From Tritrichomonas musculus (taxonomy: Eukaryota > Parabasalia > Tritrichomonadida > Tritrichomonadidae): DNA of 64,000 nt. The first letter of the stretch is position 1. Every line of letters begins with the position of its first letter. Shown here piece by piece: positions 30,715 through 40,989 of this stretch. The translations under genes were made by a program, and so were the position numbers. The stretch is taken from the NCBI GenBank assembly GCA_039105265.1, contig JAPFFF010000013.1:2852001-2916000 (forward strand), read 5' to 3'. The notes below the pieces were generated by a model. That model was not told the origin of the DNA and did no database searches. It saw nothing but the letters and a program-made list of their open reading frames with translations.

Positions 30715-31623
30715 ATGTGGAGAGAGGCATACGATTATGATGGAGGCATGATGGTGTTGACTGGCTGGCTGCGCTTCGGTGTTGATCAGCAGGATGCGCA
30801 TAAGGCACGGTGCATGAAGGAATTCCACCGCGGCATCATATCTAGACCGGTGATTGCTGATACCGATGGTTTTCGGTGTAGTGCGTATCCGCTGATTGCG
30901 GACGGCGGAAGGACGCACGGCCATAGTGACATTCCCGTCAGAGGATTGATCCATAGCCTCACGCTGTACTACAACCACACCGGTGATGACGAGCCCAGGC
31001 TGCTGTTTGAGACGAGGTTCAGTTGCCGCATGCCGCTCGATAGCTCAGTTGGGGACAGCGGCGCGTGTTTGCAGTGGGCGAGCAGCGTGTTGCAGCACAA
31101 CATGAGGTGCATACTGGATGAGATCATATGTGCCGTCGGGATCACATGGGAGGACATCAGATACAGGCTTGTTCTCCTCTCGGCTGATATGGTGAAATGT
31201 TCGCAGCGGCTGGAGTGTCGCATGGCAGGGTGTCAAAGTGTGTGCGTGGTGGCTGACATCAACCGCTATCCGAATACTGCTCTACTGAAACTACGGGTAG
31301 GGTTCACAGCAGCAAACATCAGGGAGTTACGCAATGTCGTACAGCGCGTGCATTGCAGCAGGGAGCACACATTTATGGGCGTTAGGATAATGCTCGAGAC
31401 ACACCCTCGTTTCTACATGGCATACCTGGAGCGCGGCTTCAGTGTCGCAGACGAGGACAGCAGCATCAATGTCGCACTGACAAGCTATTCGGCCGATTTG
31501 ATTACGAGTGCCATAATGAGCAGGGTGAACGATATTGGCGAAAGCGAACAACAGCGCATGCTGGCCATCAAGGAGACCGTCAGGGATGTCGTGCTGTTCT
31601 TCAACAAAATCATATATATATAA
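30715..31623 (+). CDS. Island part E: hypothetical 302-residue protein
   Basis: The largest open part, from ATG at 30715 (the frame is open for seven more codons upstream). Mixed alpha/beta pattern with many Cys and Arg; examples are GGMMVLTGWLRFGVDQQD, LIHSLTLYYNHTGDDEPRLL and FMGVRIMLETHPRFYMAYLE. No signal peptide or transmembrane segment and no family recognised. A structural or enzymatic role cannot be assigned. Confidence 0.5.
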   Translation: MWREAYDYDGGMMVLTGWLRFGVDQQDAHKARCMKEFHRGIISRPVIADTDGFRCSAYPLIADGGRTHGHSDIPVRGLIHSLTLYYNHTGDDEPRLLFETRFSCRMPLDSSVGDSGACLQWASSVLQHNMRCILDEIICAVGITWEDIRYRLVLLSADMVKCSQRLECRMAGCQSVCVVADINRYPNTALLKLRVGFTAANIRELRNVVQRVHCSREHTFMGVRIMLETHPRFYMAYLERGFSVADEDSSINVALTSYSADLITSAIMSRVNDIGESEQQRMLAIKETVRDVVLFFNKIIYI

Positions 31624-31804
31624 AAACACAAAAAAAATATTCATTTATATTTATTATTTATATTTATATTTGTTATGATATATGTATTATGGCAGATAAG
31701 CTTAATTCTTTCTGTATTGTTTCTTTTTTAACAATTAAATATTTTAACAAACAGAGGAATATTTCTAGAAATTTGTTCTTGACTGAGAGAATTAACAAAG
31801 TCAA

Positions 31805-32335
31805 TATATTATCCAATTGGTATTTTATGGTGACCATTTATTAAGGTTTCACATCGTTTCTTTATATCTAAAAACAATTTTGCATATCTCTTATTATCGG
31901 CAATATTTGCATATAAATCATGCAAATTATTATATGTTGTGTTAATGAAAGATAAAATTACATGAATTTTTGGAGAAATCTTTTTTGATTGAGAAACGAC
32001 AAATGCTGGAATATTTCTAATTTTTTCTATTTGGTTCAATAAAGAAACTATTAAATTTGAATCTTTTTCGTCCTCAATAATTTGTATTTTTTGTTTAAGG
32101 ATATTAAATGGGATATTAAATCACCAATAAAATCAATTAACACCAGGTCTATTTGACAAATTTCTCGAATTGTGAAAACATAATTTGTAGAATAATTAAT
32201 GATATGCATTAGCGAAAAATTACTTTTTTGCCATTCATAATGAAATCTAACTATTGCTTTAATAAGATTTGGCGTCATATTTTTAACATTTTTGGATAAT
32301 CCTGTAGCGATTTCTAATAATTCATCATTTTGTAA
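31805..32335 (-). pseudogene. Broken helical protein gene, unrecognised
   Basis: Two overlapping minus-strand frames (31809-32039 and 32051-32278) encode A+T-rich, helical protein such as LIKAIVRFHYEWQKSNFSL and SPKIHVILSFINTTYNNLHD. It has about one break and meets the polymerase fossil abruptly near 32340. Whether it belongs to the host or to the neighbouring element is unclear; composition is host-like. Confidence 0.4.
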
Positions 32336-32339
32336 AGAT

Positions 32340-32830
32340 TTGTGTTAGGATAATAGACTCGTTGATTGAAAACTTCATTAGCGAGAGATGAAATAGAAAT
32401 GTATTTGAATGGATCAATGTTGAAGTCTTTGATGAATCCTTGACGAAATGCATTGAAGCCAAGTCTTAAAATGTTTACATCTTGTTGACAATAGAATGAA
32501 GCATATTTCGACATATCAAAATGATTTGCATCAATGCGGCAGTTAGGTATCTTATCAATATTTGTGTTGAAGAGTTTGTAATCAGCGTCAGTCCATTTAT
32601 TATCTTCATTTAATCAAGCTTCATTAGTGACACCTTTGTTTGAGGATAATCGTTCAAGTGTGTAATACTTGTATGGAAAGATCTCTTTTTTGATGTTTGG
32701 TATGTCAAACATTTGTGGTAACAGTGAAAATTTGCATGAAAGAATCGGTAATGAATCCTTTATATTTTTGGCGGGATTTTTAAAAAGTGGCGTTAAAATC
32801 AAGAATAATAAGATTATATGGAAATTATAT
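32340..32830 (-). mobile_element. Polinton/Maverick DNA polymerase B fragment (fossil)
   Basis: Minus-strand segments (32314-32514 and 32614-32802) resemble the exonuclease-to-polymerase region of protein-primed family B polymerases of Polintons/Mavericks. Supporting features are a QQDV-I-L-GF pattern, DPF followed by SISSLANEVF, and an upstream FPYKYY block. Only this part is present, with a few breaks; no integrase, ATPase or capsid gene is beside it. Its composition is as A+T-rich as the host, unlike the island, so it is probably an older remnant. Confidence 0.65.
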
Positions 32831-34869
32831 TAAAATATTGATATATTGTCAAATAATGATGAATAATCAAAATTGGTTTGATCTCTTTTGCATTCGTTTT
32901 TATGAAAAAGAGCTTTTCTAAAAAAAATGATATTTCACATTTTTCAGCACCAATCCTTGAATGAACATGAAACTAAATCGTTATAACAATGGGCAACTAT
33001 TTTGTAGCATAAATGAAGACTTTTATCATTCGAAATCAGTTCATGAAAACATTTTTCCAATCATTGAACATTTGTAAAAAAAAAAAGGAATAGATATTAG
33101 TTTAATGTATGAACCATAAGATATTACAAAAAACTAATAATTTTATTTTATTTATTTAACTTTCATCAAGTTTTGTTAAAGAAAAAAATTGATTTTTCCA
33201 ATATTTTCAACTTATTAAAACAAAAAAAGACTTTTAAAAATCTCATTTTTGAATGAATCAAAAATAAACTATAGCTGTAATAATAATAGATAGCTCTAAA
33301 TGTGATATTCGCTTTCTGATTAACGAATATTAACAGAAATAGAAGAACAACGTTAATACTTTTATACCAATTTATAACCTAAAATTTGATATAATTTTAT
33401 ACTATTATGTTTTGCTCAAATACAATAGTTATTATTATTATTATTTTATTTTAAATGAGTATAATATTATTTTCCTTTTTTAAAAAGATTTTATTCATTT
33501 ATTACAAAGAAAATGCTACCATTTTAAGACCAATTATTATTCATAAAAATAAATCAAATATTTGCAAATATCCTCAACCAAATTCAATTATAAATAAATT
33601 ATTGTAAAATATGATTTGAATTCTTTCTAAATATGTTGATGTCATGAGCATATAATTTATTCCCATCTTCTAAATATGTTGATGTTTTTTTGGGGTCACA
33701 GGTTCGATTCCCATCTTCTATTCAAAAACCTAGTCCAAGAACAAAAATAGTTTACCCAAACGCTCAAAAAAAATTCAAAAAGTTATAGCATATTATCAAA
33801 AAGTTTAACTTTTATTCACTTTTGAATGGTCCAAAAAAACATTACCCATTTTTGGACTTGGCTATTCTAACTGTCATATGATGCCAGGAATTGCGTAATA
33901 ATCTCCTTTATGCGGCCATTTTTTTGTTTATGACTTGAATTAATAATCTAGTAGAAGGAGTCGTGAAATTTATGAAAATGATATGTATGTATTGATAGAG
34001 GGCAATAGAAAAATGGATGACTGAGATAAAACTACTAAGATTTGCACCAAAAAATATGGTACAGTGGAATAATCTGAGAGATAATCTAATTCAATGAAAA
34101 TTACAATATGGTAGTGGAAATTATTGTCGAGCTGGCAAATATCGAATTTGTACATATCGTTAAAAAATGCAATGGTCGTATTGCTCCTAAAAAAGTCTTT
34201 TGTCTCTCTAAATCATCAAATGGATGTTTAAAATTTTTATTTTGAAAACATAATCTCTTAAAAAGTTGTTTTTTATATATTTGTGAAGAAAATTTTAAAT
34301 AATAAAAAACAAATGTCTGTAATTGAAACAAAATATATGTGTACTATATAATAGAATGATAAAAAAAATTCGAATGTAAAATTATACTATCAAAAAGTTG
34401 ACAAATTTCCGATACATGGATTCAAAATTAGATTTAATTTGAAATAGAATTGAAATAATTGTATAAAAATATTTTATAAAATATCGAAATTTATCTCCAT
34501 TTAAATAGAATAAAATCAAATCATATATTTAGCCAAAAAAATAAAAATAAACAATATTATATATGTGATAAATTTGGAAAGTGAAAAAATATTTCTGTTT
34601 TTATTTTTTATTTTTTTTGTCCATTTTTAAAGTAATGGAAATTCAATTATATAAAATATTTAAATTCTTGAAGAAAGAAGAAAAGTTTATTAGTTAAAAA
34701 AAAAACTACTAGAAAACGTTATTTTCGAAAATTTTAAAAATTTTGGGTAACTTATTCACCGTAAAATTTTATCGATATTTCCGATGAAAATTTTGAATGA
34801 AAATTTTTATTCAATTTTCATCGTTTTATCAAATTGAATAAATTTGAAAATTTTCTTTCAATTAATACT
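32831..34869. other. Long A+T-rich intergenic region
   Basis: No gene seen. A 17-bp direct repeat (TCTAAATATGTTGATGT) occurs near 33625 and 33669, and a tRNA B-box-like GGTTCGATTCC lies near 33701 without a cloverleaf. TCAAAAAGT motifs lie at 33775, 33796 and 34390. Confidence 0.5.
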
Positions 34870-34875
34870 TCACTT
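34870..34875 (+). promoter_or_regulatory. Initiator element (Inr) TCACTT
   Basis: TCACTT 6 bases before ATG 34882 fits the trichomonad Inr and supports that ATG over the longer open frame. Confidence 0.55.
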
Positions 34876-34881
34876 TTAAAA

Positions 34882-37800
34882 ATGGAACACATTGATGGAA
34901 TTAAACTTTTGCCAATTCCAGAAAATTTCCAAATGATGAAAGATCATATAAAAAATCCATTGTTATCCAAAATTTATGATCAATTTGATTATAAATATAT
35001 TGATGCAAATAATTGTGCAGAAACCAGTGAAAAAGCATTTATCGCAAATATGATAGATTTCCTAAATGATTACATGTTCATTACTTATTATAAGATTCCC
35101 TCTACAATATTTGATGAAGATAATAATGATATCAGTAATTTTGTCATTTGCGTTGAGAAGATCTGCATCATTATTAAGTCGGTTTCAGTAGCAGTCATTA
35201 ATGATATTTTCAAAGAAATAAATGAAACAAGCATAAATACCAACGAACCTAGAGATGCAAATATTAGTCTTGAAATTGAAAATTTTCATCGTTCGTTCTT
35301 TCCAAAAATTGAAAAGAACAAGTTTGTTGAAATAACCATTAATCCAATTATATGTTATCTGATACGCCGATTTTATTGTCCTTCAAATTCTTTTAAAGAT
35401 AAATCATTTTTCTCTTTTAATGAAAAATCGGAATCATTTGAAAGCAAATTCAAAGACAAAGTGGATTTTTTATTTCAAAAAGAAAATCAAAGTGGATTGC
35501 ATATATTGCCATATCATTTGGGTAGTATATTAAAAGAAGCTGAAGAAAAAAGTAGAGAAAATCAGGAAATTGAAGAAAAAAATGAATTGATTGAATTCAA
35601 AGAAAAAGATTTCATCTTTTTAAGAACACTTTATTCAGGAGGCAGCTCAACAATAAATTTAGTAATGCATGTTGACAATTTACGTCTTTTTGTAAAGAAG
35701 ATATTTCATAGAGATGATGTCAAATCAAAAGATCGTGAATTAAATTTTATCCAAAATTATTCACATCGTTGTTTCACGCGATGTTATGGATATACAAAAT
35801 ACAATGGAGAAGTATCAGATCTTATTTATGAATTTTTATCAAATGATTCTATTGAAAAGATTGATATAAACAAAATTAATTTATTCACAATTATTTGCCG
35901 TTTGTATCAAGGCCTGTTCCATTTGAAATCGAACAATTTGATTCACAGAGATTTAAAACCATCAAATATTTTGGTCGATCATGATTTTGTTCCTTATATA
36001 AATGATTTTGAAACAATCAGGGATATTGAAAGAGTAGAATTTACTAAAGACTTTGGTTCTTGTATTTATGCATCCCCAGAGCAAAATATTGAAAATACAA
36101 CTGTTTCATTTCCCACTGATATTTTTTCATTAGGTCAAATAATCAAAAAACTTTTAGAGAAACTAGGAAATACAGAAATTACATATTCAATTCAGCATAT
36201 GTGTGAAATTTGTATCAAAGAAAAACCAGAAGAAAGAGCATCTTTAGAACAAATTCAAAACATTTTGAAACATCTTCTATTTAATTTTTATCTCAATGAT
36301 AAATTTGTATTTAAACAAATCAAGCAAAATGAAAAAGCAACAGAAATGATTCAAATGTTTATTGAAAACATAATTTTTCAATTGTCATATTTGAAACAAG
36401 ATAAAATAAATTCTTATATGATTGACCAAATTTATTACTTTGTCATTTTCAATGTTGCCAAACATGAAAATATTAAAGATATCATTTTTGGTAATACATC
36501 TAAATACATATATAATACCAATCTTGCTCGAAATTACACAATTGGTAGGAAATATTTAAGATTGGCTGGTCAGCAAAATTATGCTCTTTGTTATACTATG
36601 TTAGGAGACTTTTACTATACTGGAGAAGGAGTAGAGCGTGATGTTACCAAAGCCATCAAATATTATACACTTGCAGATAATTTAGATGAAAAATATGCAT
36701 CTCGTATTTTAGGAGTATTGAATATTTTTAGAAATGATAATCAAAAAGGAGTTGCCTTGCTAGAAAAATCGATTCCAAACGAAGATGAGAAAATACTTTA
36801 TTCGTTAGGTGTCATATATTATCAAGGATATGGAATTGAAAAAGATTATTCAAAAGCAAGATATTATTTTGAATTAGCAGATAACAAAAACTTTTCATAT
36901 GCAACAATAAATTTAGGAACAATGTATTTTTTAGGTCGAGGAGTTAAACAAAACTATGAAAAAGCAAAAGAATTATTCACCAAAGCATCAAAACTAAATA
37001 ATATATACGCATTTTACAATTTGGGAATTATTTATGAGAAAGGACTTGGTACTAAGAGAGATTACAGCATGGCGAAATATTGTTTTGAAAAAGCAGCCAA
37101 AGAAAATATTGGATGCTCAAATATGAGATTAGGTTTGTTATATTATTATGGCTTAGGTGTTGAAATTGATTATGAAAAAGCCAAAGAATATTTAGAAAAA
37201 TCAGCAATGAAAAAAAATCCAGAAGCGCTTCTTCAAATAGGAGAAATGTACTTTGATGGCAAAGGTGTTGAGAAGAACATTTTAAAATCAAAAGAATATT
37301 TCGAGTTATCTGCAAGAGAAAAGTATTCAGAAGCTATGGTCAGATTAGGCTTTTTATATTATAAAGGACTGGGAGTTGAAAAGAATTATGAAAAATCATT
37401 TGAATTCTTCCATTCAGCATCTGAGAAAGAAAACTTCAACGCTTATTTTTTTGAAGCATTACAATATGAAAATGTCAAATATATTGATTATGACATAAGT
37501 CAAGCAATTGAACTCTATACAAAATGTACAGAAAATCAAAAAGAAAAAAAAATATTTGAAGTAATTATTAAAAGTGATGATGGAGCGTTTATTGAAAATA
37601 TTATAAAAGAAAATAGGCATTATCATCAAGCTCTTAATAATAAAGGATTAATCTTTTTGAGTTATTTCGAAGATATTGAAACAGCTTTTAATTTAATTCA
37701 AGACTCAGCTTTTGGTGAATTTCCTATCGCACAGAACAACTTAGGTCTTCTCTATCAGTACTTTAGAAATGATAAAAAAAATGCAATATATTTTTATGAT

Positions 37801-38703
37801 AAAGCATCTAAAAAACAATTAGCAATTGCTGAATTCAATCTGGGTTTTCTTTATGAACAAGATAATGATATTGATCAATCAATAATTCATTATTTAAATG
37901 CATTTGAATACGATGAGAATCCAATTGTGTTCAAAGAAGAAGTCATTGATTATGATGATGAATTAAATGATTCTCAGGCATTCATCATTTGTTTGACAGA
38001 TTTAAAGTTAACGAAGCATTATATAAAGCGAGAAAGAGAAGAAGAAGAAACAAAAAAGCAATTCTACAATGAAAGTGCTAAAAAATACTTTTTGAATGCT
38101 TTATTGAAGTTAATCTTAAATGTTTTAAAGCAAAATGATGACAATAGTGATTCATATTCATTTAAGTTCCAAAATGGCAATCAAGATAAAACTTCAAATA
38201 TCAAAGACTTCATTTTGAACTGCCCTTTATTCAATAGAGAAAGAATTGAAAATTCGAAATGGGAAAAAAATGATTCCAACTCGAATGAAATGACGACAAC
38301 TAGCAAGATTGTCTTGTATAATGACTTGATTAATGAAATTGACAATGATCCAGATGTAAATGACAATGATGATTCGAATTGCATTGATGAAAAACTCATC
38401 TTATTCAAAAGACCAATGGTGAGCAATGATGAAAATGAGATTGAAAATGAATCTGATTCAAATTTAGTAAATCAAAACACTGACAGTGATAACAAAAGAA
38501 AAGTTATTCATTTGAATTCAAACAATATAAGAATAAGCTCATTGACAAGTTTTCTACAAGAAATAATTGGGATCCTGTTTACAAACACAGAGAAAATTGA
38601 AAACGAGATTAATGATATTATTAATGAGATGGAATCAATTCTAAAAACTCCACCATATTTAATTCTTTTTGGCAGAATCCACGCTAAAAACGATCAATAT
38701 TAA
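34882..38703 (+). CDS. Protein kinase with Sel1 repeats
   Basis: 1273 residues from the ATG at 34882; the frame is open for 16 codons upstream but without an ATG. The N-terminal 235 residues are helical and unassigned. Kinase domain about 240-463: loop SGGSSTINLV, LFVKKIF with the lysine, RELNFIQ for helix C, HRDLKPSN near 353, NDFE (DFG variant) near 373 and SPEQ near 397. The core residues for catalysis are present. About nine Sel1 (TPR-like) repeats follow from roughly 568, such as LGVIYYQGYGIEKDYSKARY, the last ones degenerate. A low-complexity Asn/Asp-rich C-terminus ends in a conserved-looking helix. Kinase plus Sel1 is a common trichomonad architecture, probably a signalling scaffold. 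Substrate unknown. Confidence 0.9.
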   Translation: MEHIDGIKLLPIPENFQMMKDHIKNPLLSKIYDQFDYKYIDANNCAETSEKAFIANMIDFLNDYMFITYYKIPSTIFDEDNNDISNFVICVEKICIIIKSVSVAVINDIFKEINETSINTNEPRDANISLEIENFHRSFFPKIEKNKFVEITINPIICYLIRRFYCPSNSFKDKSFFSFNEKSESFESKFKDKVDFLFQKENQSGLHILPYHLGSILKEAEEKSRENQEIEEKNELIEFKEKDFIFLRTLYSGGSSTINLVMHVDNLRLFVKKIFHRDDVKSKDRELNFIQNYSHRCFTRCYGYTKYNGEVSDLIYEFLSNDSIEKIDINKINLFTIICRLYQGLFHLKSNNLIHRDLKPSNILVDHDFVPYINDFETIRDIERVEFTKDFGSCIYASPEQNIENTTVSFPTDIFSLGQIIKKLLEKLGNTEITYSIQHMCEICIKEKPEERASLEQIQNILKHLLFNFYLNDKFVFKQIKQNEKATEMIQMFIENIIFQLSYLKQDKINSYMIDQIYYFVIFNVAKHENIKDIIFGNTSKYIYNTNLARNYTIGRKYLRLAGQQNYALCYTMLGDFYYTGEGVERDVTKAIKYYTLADNLDEKYASRILGVLNIFRNDNQKGVALLEKSIPNEDEKILYSLGVIYYQGYGIEKDYSKARYYFELADNKNFSYATINLGTMYFLGRGVKQNYEKAKELFTKASKLNNIYAFYNLGIIYEKGLGTKRDYSMAKYCFEKAAKENIGCSNMRLGLLYYYGLGVEIDYEKAKEYLEKSAMKKNPEALLQIGEMYFDGKGVEKNILKSKEYFELSAREKYSEAMVRLGFLYYKGLGVEKNYEKSFEFFHSASEKENFNAYFFEALQYENVKYIDYDISQAIELYTKCTENQKEKKIFEVIIKSDDGAFIENIIKENRHYHQALNNKGLIFLSYFEDIETAFNLIQDSAFGEFPIAQNNLGLLYQYFRNDKKNAIYFYDKASKKQLAIAEFNLGFLYEQDNDIDQSIIHYLNAFEYDENPIVFKEEVIDYDDELNDSQAFIICLTDLKLTKHYIKREREEEETKKQFYNESAKKYFLNALLKLILNVLKQNDDNSDSYSFKFQNGNQDKTSNIKDFILNCPLFNRERIENSKWEKNDSNSNEMTTTSKIVLYNDLINEIDNDPDVNDNDDSNCIDEKLILFKRPMVSNDENEIENESDSNLVNQNTDSDNKRKVIHLNSNNIRISSLTSFLQEIIGILFTNTEKIENEINDIINEMESILKTPPYLILFGRIHAKNDQY

Positions 38704-39636
38704 TAAAAATGATAAATTCTTTGAATATGAATTCTCTGTATATTTTGAAAAGCTTTTTGGTCAAAATACACGATTTAATGAATTTCATTAAATGACTAAG
38801 AATTCAAAATTGAATTAGTCAAAATGTAAAGCATTCAAAAATATTATTTTCGATTGTTTCAATCAAAATTTTTAATATCATTCAGTCACTTTTTGAATGC
38901 TTTAAAGCATAACTTTTTATGTAAAAATTATTATTTCCCTTAAACTTTTTAATGAAAAATATTCAAAAAATTCCTATGATATTTATATTAAAATATTCAA
39001 AAAAGTGCTTTTCAAAATTATTATTTCCCTTAAACTTTTTAATAAAAAATTTTACCAGTTTGTTGAACATACTTTTTAACATTTTTATTTTTATTCAAAA
39101 AGTAGACTTCGTAATTTAATGTGGAAATGAAAAGCGACCTTAAAAAAGAGGACAATTGAAAAGATTTATTTTTATTTAAAAAAGTTTAACTTTTTGTTAA
39201 AAGACATAGAATAATTGAATACAGATTTTCTTTTGCAAAATGGTCTATTAATCCAAAAGAAAAACTCACTCAATATGAAAGAATTTCATATTTATTACGA
39301 TATAATATATTATTTATTATGTAGCAAATATATATATCCGTATGGATATAATTTATATTTAATTATCTTCAATACATTATTAAACCTCTTCTCAACGGTT
39401 GTACCAAAATTTGAGTGCAATTCAAATATTTACACTTTATCTACTTTCAAATATTATATAACTTGGTACAACCGCTTATTCCTATTCAAAATATTTATAA
39501 TAGAAAATTAAATTTTTATATTTTAAAATTTTTATAAAAAATAGTGTTACGTTATTAAATTATTTAATTATTAAGTCCAAGTTACTTTGCCTATTAAAAA
39601 TTGAATTCTACAATTTTCAAGTCTATATTGCATTCC
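38704..39636. other. Intergenic region with hairpins and a direct repeat
   Basis: A 14-bp inverted pair AAAGCATTCAAAAA / TTTTTGAATGCTTT spans about 38828-38904. A 30-bp near-repeat around ATTATTTCCCTTAAACTTTT occurs near 38925 and 39016. A 12-bp inverted pair CGGTTGTACCAA / TTGGTACAACCG lies at 39396-39407 and 39463-39474. No convincing gene. Confidence 0.55.
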
Positions 39637-39975
39637 TTAACTCCCTTTCTTTATTACCACAAAATATTGTCCCATTGTAAAGCCAATCATGTAACCTTCT
39701 ATATAGGCGCAATCTGTACCATGATAATTTCTTAAACTAATGAAGCAGTCCCATCTTCCGCCGTACTTTCTGTTAAAGTTTTTTAGAATATACTCTGCAC
39801 TTTTTTGTGGATAGTCATACATTTTGAGCGCTTCTTTAGTAATATCTAAAGCATACTTCTTTTGGCTCTCACTCAGGAAATTTCTAACAATGGTTACTGT
39901 GTCGAAATTATCTTTATCATACAATAATACAAAATCTTCTTTTAGCATTTCAATTACTTTTCTTGATATGAGCAT
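39637..39975 (-). CDS. LC8-type dynein light chain-like protein
   Basis: About 112 residues from ATG at 39975. FLSESQKKYALDITKEALKM, AEYILKNFNRKYGGRWDCFI and a C-terminal MIGFTMGQYFVVIKKGS follow the LC8 pattern. The family has a helix pair, then [20 protein letters not shown], and ends YLGQVAILLFKSG. LC8 homodimers bind partner peptides and form part of dynein complexes. The segment that normally reads FGSYVTHE is divergent (YHGTDCAYIEGY), so the binding groove may differ. The upstream 200 bases are a lysine-rich tandem repeat, so the true N-terminus is uncertain. An alternative start is the ATG at 39945. Confidence 0.7.
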   Translation of the reverse strand: MLISRKVIEMLKEDFVLLYDKDNFDTVTIVRNFLSESQKKYALDITKEALKMYDYPQKSAEYILKNFNRKYGGRWDCFISLRNYHGTDCAYIEGYMIGFTMGQYFVVIKKGS

Positions 39976-39995
39976 TGCTTTATTTTTACCGTTTG

Positions 39996-40195
39996 TCAAT
40001 TGTACAATTTTACCATCTTTTCATTCAATTTCTTTTTCTTTTTGTTCAATTTCTTTATCTTTTCATTCAATTTCTTTATCTTTTTGTTCAATTTCTTTAT
40101 CTTTTTCTTTAATTTTACCATCTTTTCATTCAATTTCTTTATCTTTTTGTTCAATTTCTTTATCTTTTTCTTTAATTTCACCATCTTTGTTGATT
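39996..40195 (-). repeat. 21-bp tandem repeat (AAAGATAAAGAAATTGAACAA)
   Basis: About nine imperfect copies lie directly upstream of the LC8-like gene. In the LC8 frame the repeat reads KDKEIEQ with three TGA codons at matching positions. In another frame it is open for 62 codons as a Lys-rich coil. It may be a former coiled-coil N-terminus or untranslated DNA. Confidence 0.6.
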
Positions 40196-40500
40196 GGTTT
40201 TCTTCTGAATCAGGCGATAGGTCTATTGATGAACATACTCAAGAAATTGATGAAACCGGGGAAGTAAATGAAATAATTGTAAGTGTGCTAAGGTACACTC
40301 ACTTCGAAATCTAAGTTTTTCATTTTTTCTCTAGAAAAAAAATTTTTATTTCGTACTTTTATTACTCTCTTTCTACTCATTACGTAATGAGGTCTTACTT
40401 TATTTCTACTACTTTTAATTAAATATTATATTTTTACTATCTTTTTTTTTCCACCACTCAAATTTATTCATTATTTCATTTTTGATTATCCTAGATCTCT

Positions 40501-40742
40501 AGCTGAAACTTTACATCGATGACTTTGTCATTATTACAGACGATGGAACAGATGCTACTGCTTGGATTTCTTTCTTTTGTGTAGGAATTAAAACCTCCCT
40601 CGGAATGTGGATCGTGTTCACTTCGTGTATCGCAACGGTTTCTTATGTTCATCAGAATTCTATCGTTGCTGAAAATTCATCTCTAATGTCAGAGTCAACC
40701 TCTGCAATTGCAAATTATTCAGAAGAAATTTTAATGAATTGA
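40501..40742 (+). pseudogene. Gene relic, about 80 codons, unrecognised
   Basis: A plus-strand frame reads DDFVIITDDGTDATAWISFF, a hydrophobic stretch GIKTSLGMWIVFTSCIATVS and a Ser-rich tail to a TGA. A similar short stretch at about 40198-40313 (SSESGDRSIDEHTQEIDETG) ends at a TAA. Neither has a start. Composition is coding-like; origin unknown. Confidence 0.35.
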
Positions 40743-40989
40743 TGAAAGTAAAAATAGTTTTGTTCATTTGTTTGGAAATGTTTAATTCACTAAAAAAAAA
40801 TAAAAAATTGGAAAATACAGTATTATAATACACAGACATTTCTTATTTGAAATCCATATTTCAATCTGTTTACTAGCATTACAGTGTAAAAACAAATATA
40901 TTTGTTTTTGTCTTTTGCATTTTATTTTTATCGTTGATCTAAATATATACAAAAAAATATTAATTAATGTTTTTCTTTTTTTATTGTTT

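Larger units (their letters stand above)
28405..31623. mobile_element. G+C-rich island of ORFs, probable virus-like fossil
   Basis: Base composition jumps from strongly A+T-rich to roughly balanced, and returns at the other end. The island holds five gene-sized parts: a 3' part (+, about 28405-28767), an ORF at 28774-29193 (+), a minus-strand part (about 29280-30105), an ORF at 30144-30464 (+) and an ORF at 30715-31623 (+). They are packed closely and separated by short TATA-rich gaps. None matches a host family or any known capsid, integrase, polymerase or protease that I can recognise. Dense unfamiliar genes with foreign composition suggest a virus or Polinton-like element. It is incomplete at the left and has about two or three breaks. 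Family unproven. The preserved composition suggests a relatively recent arrival. Confidence 0.55.

Noticed and set aside
33695-33720. tRNA or SINE from a GGTTCGATTCC B box
   Set aside because: No acceptor, anticodon arm or A box can be folded around it.
39215-39511. 98-codon ORF
   Set aside because: Low-complexity Tyr/Ile/Phe-rich translation of A+T-rich DNA; it also contains an inverted repeat, and no family resemblance.
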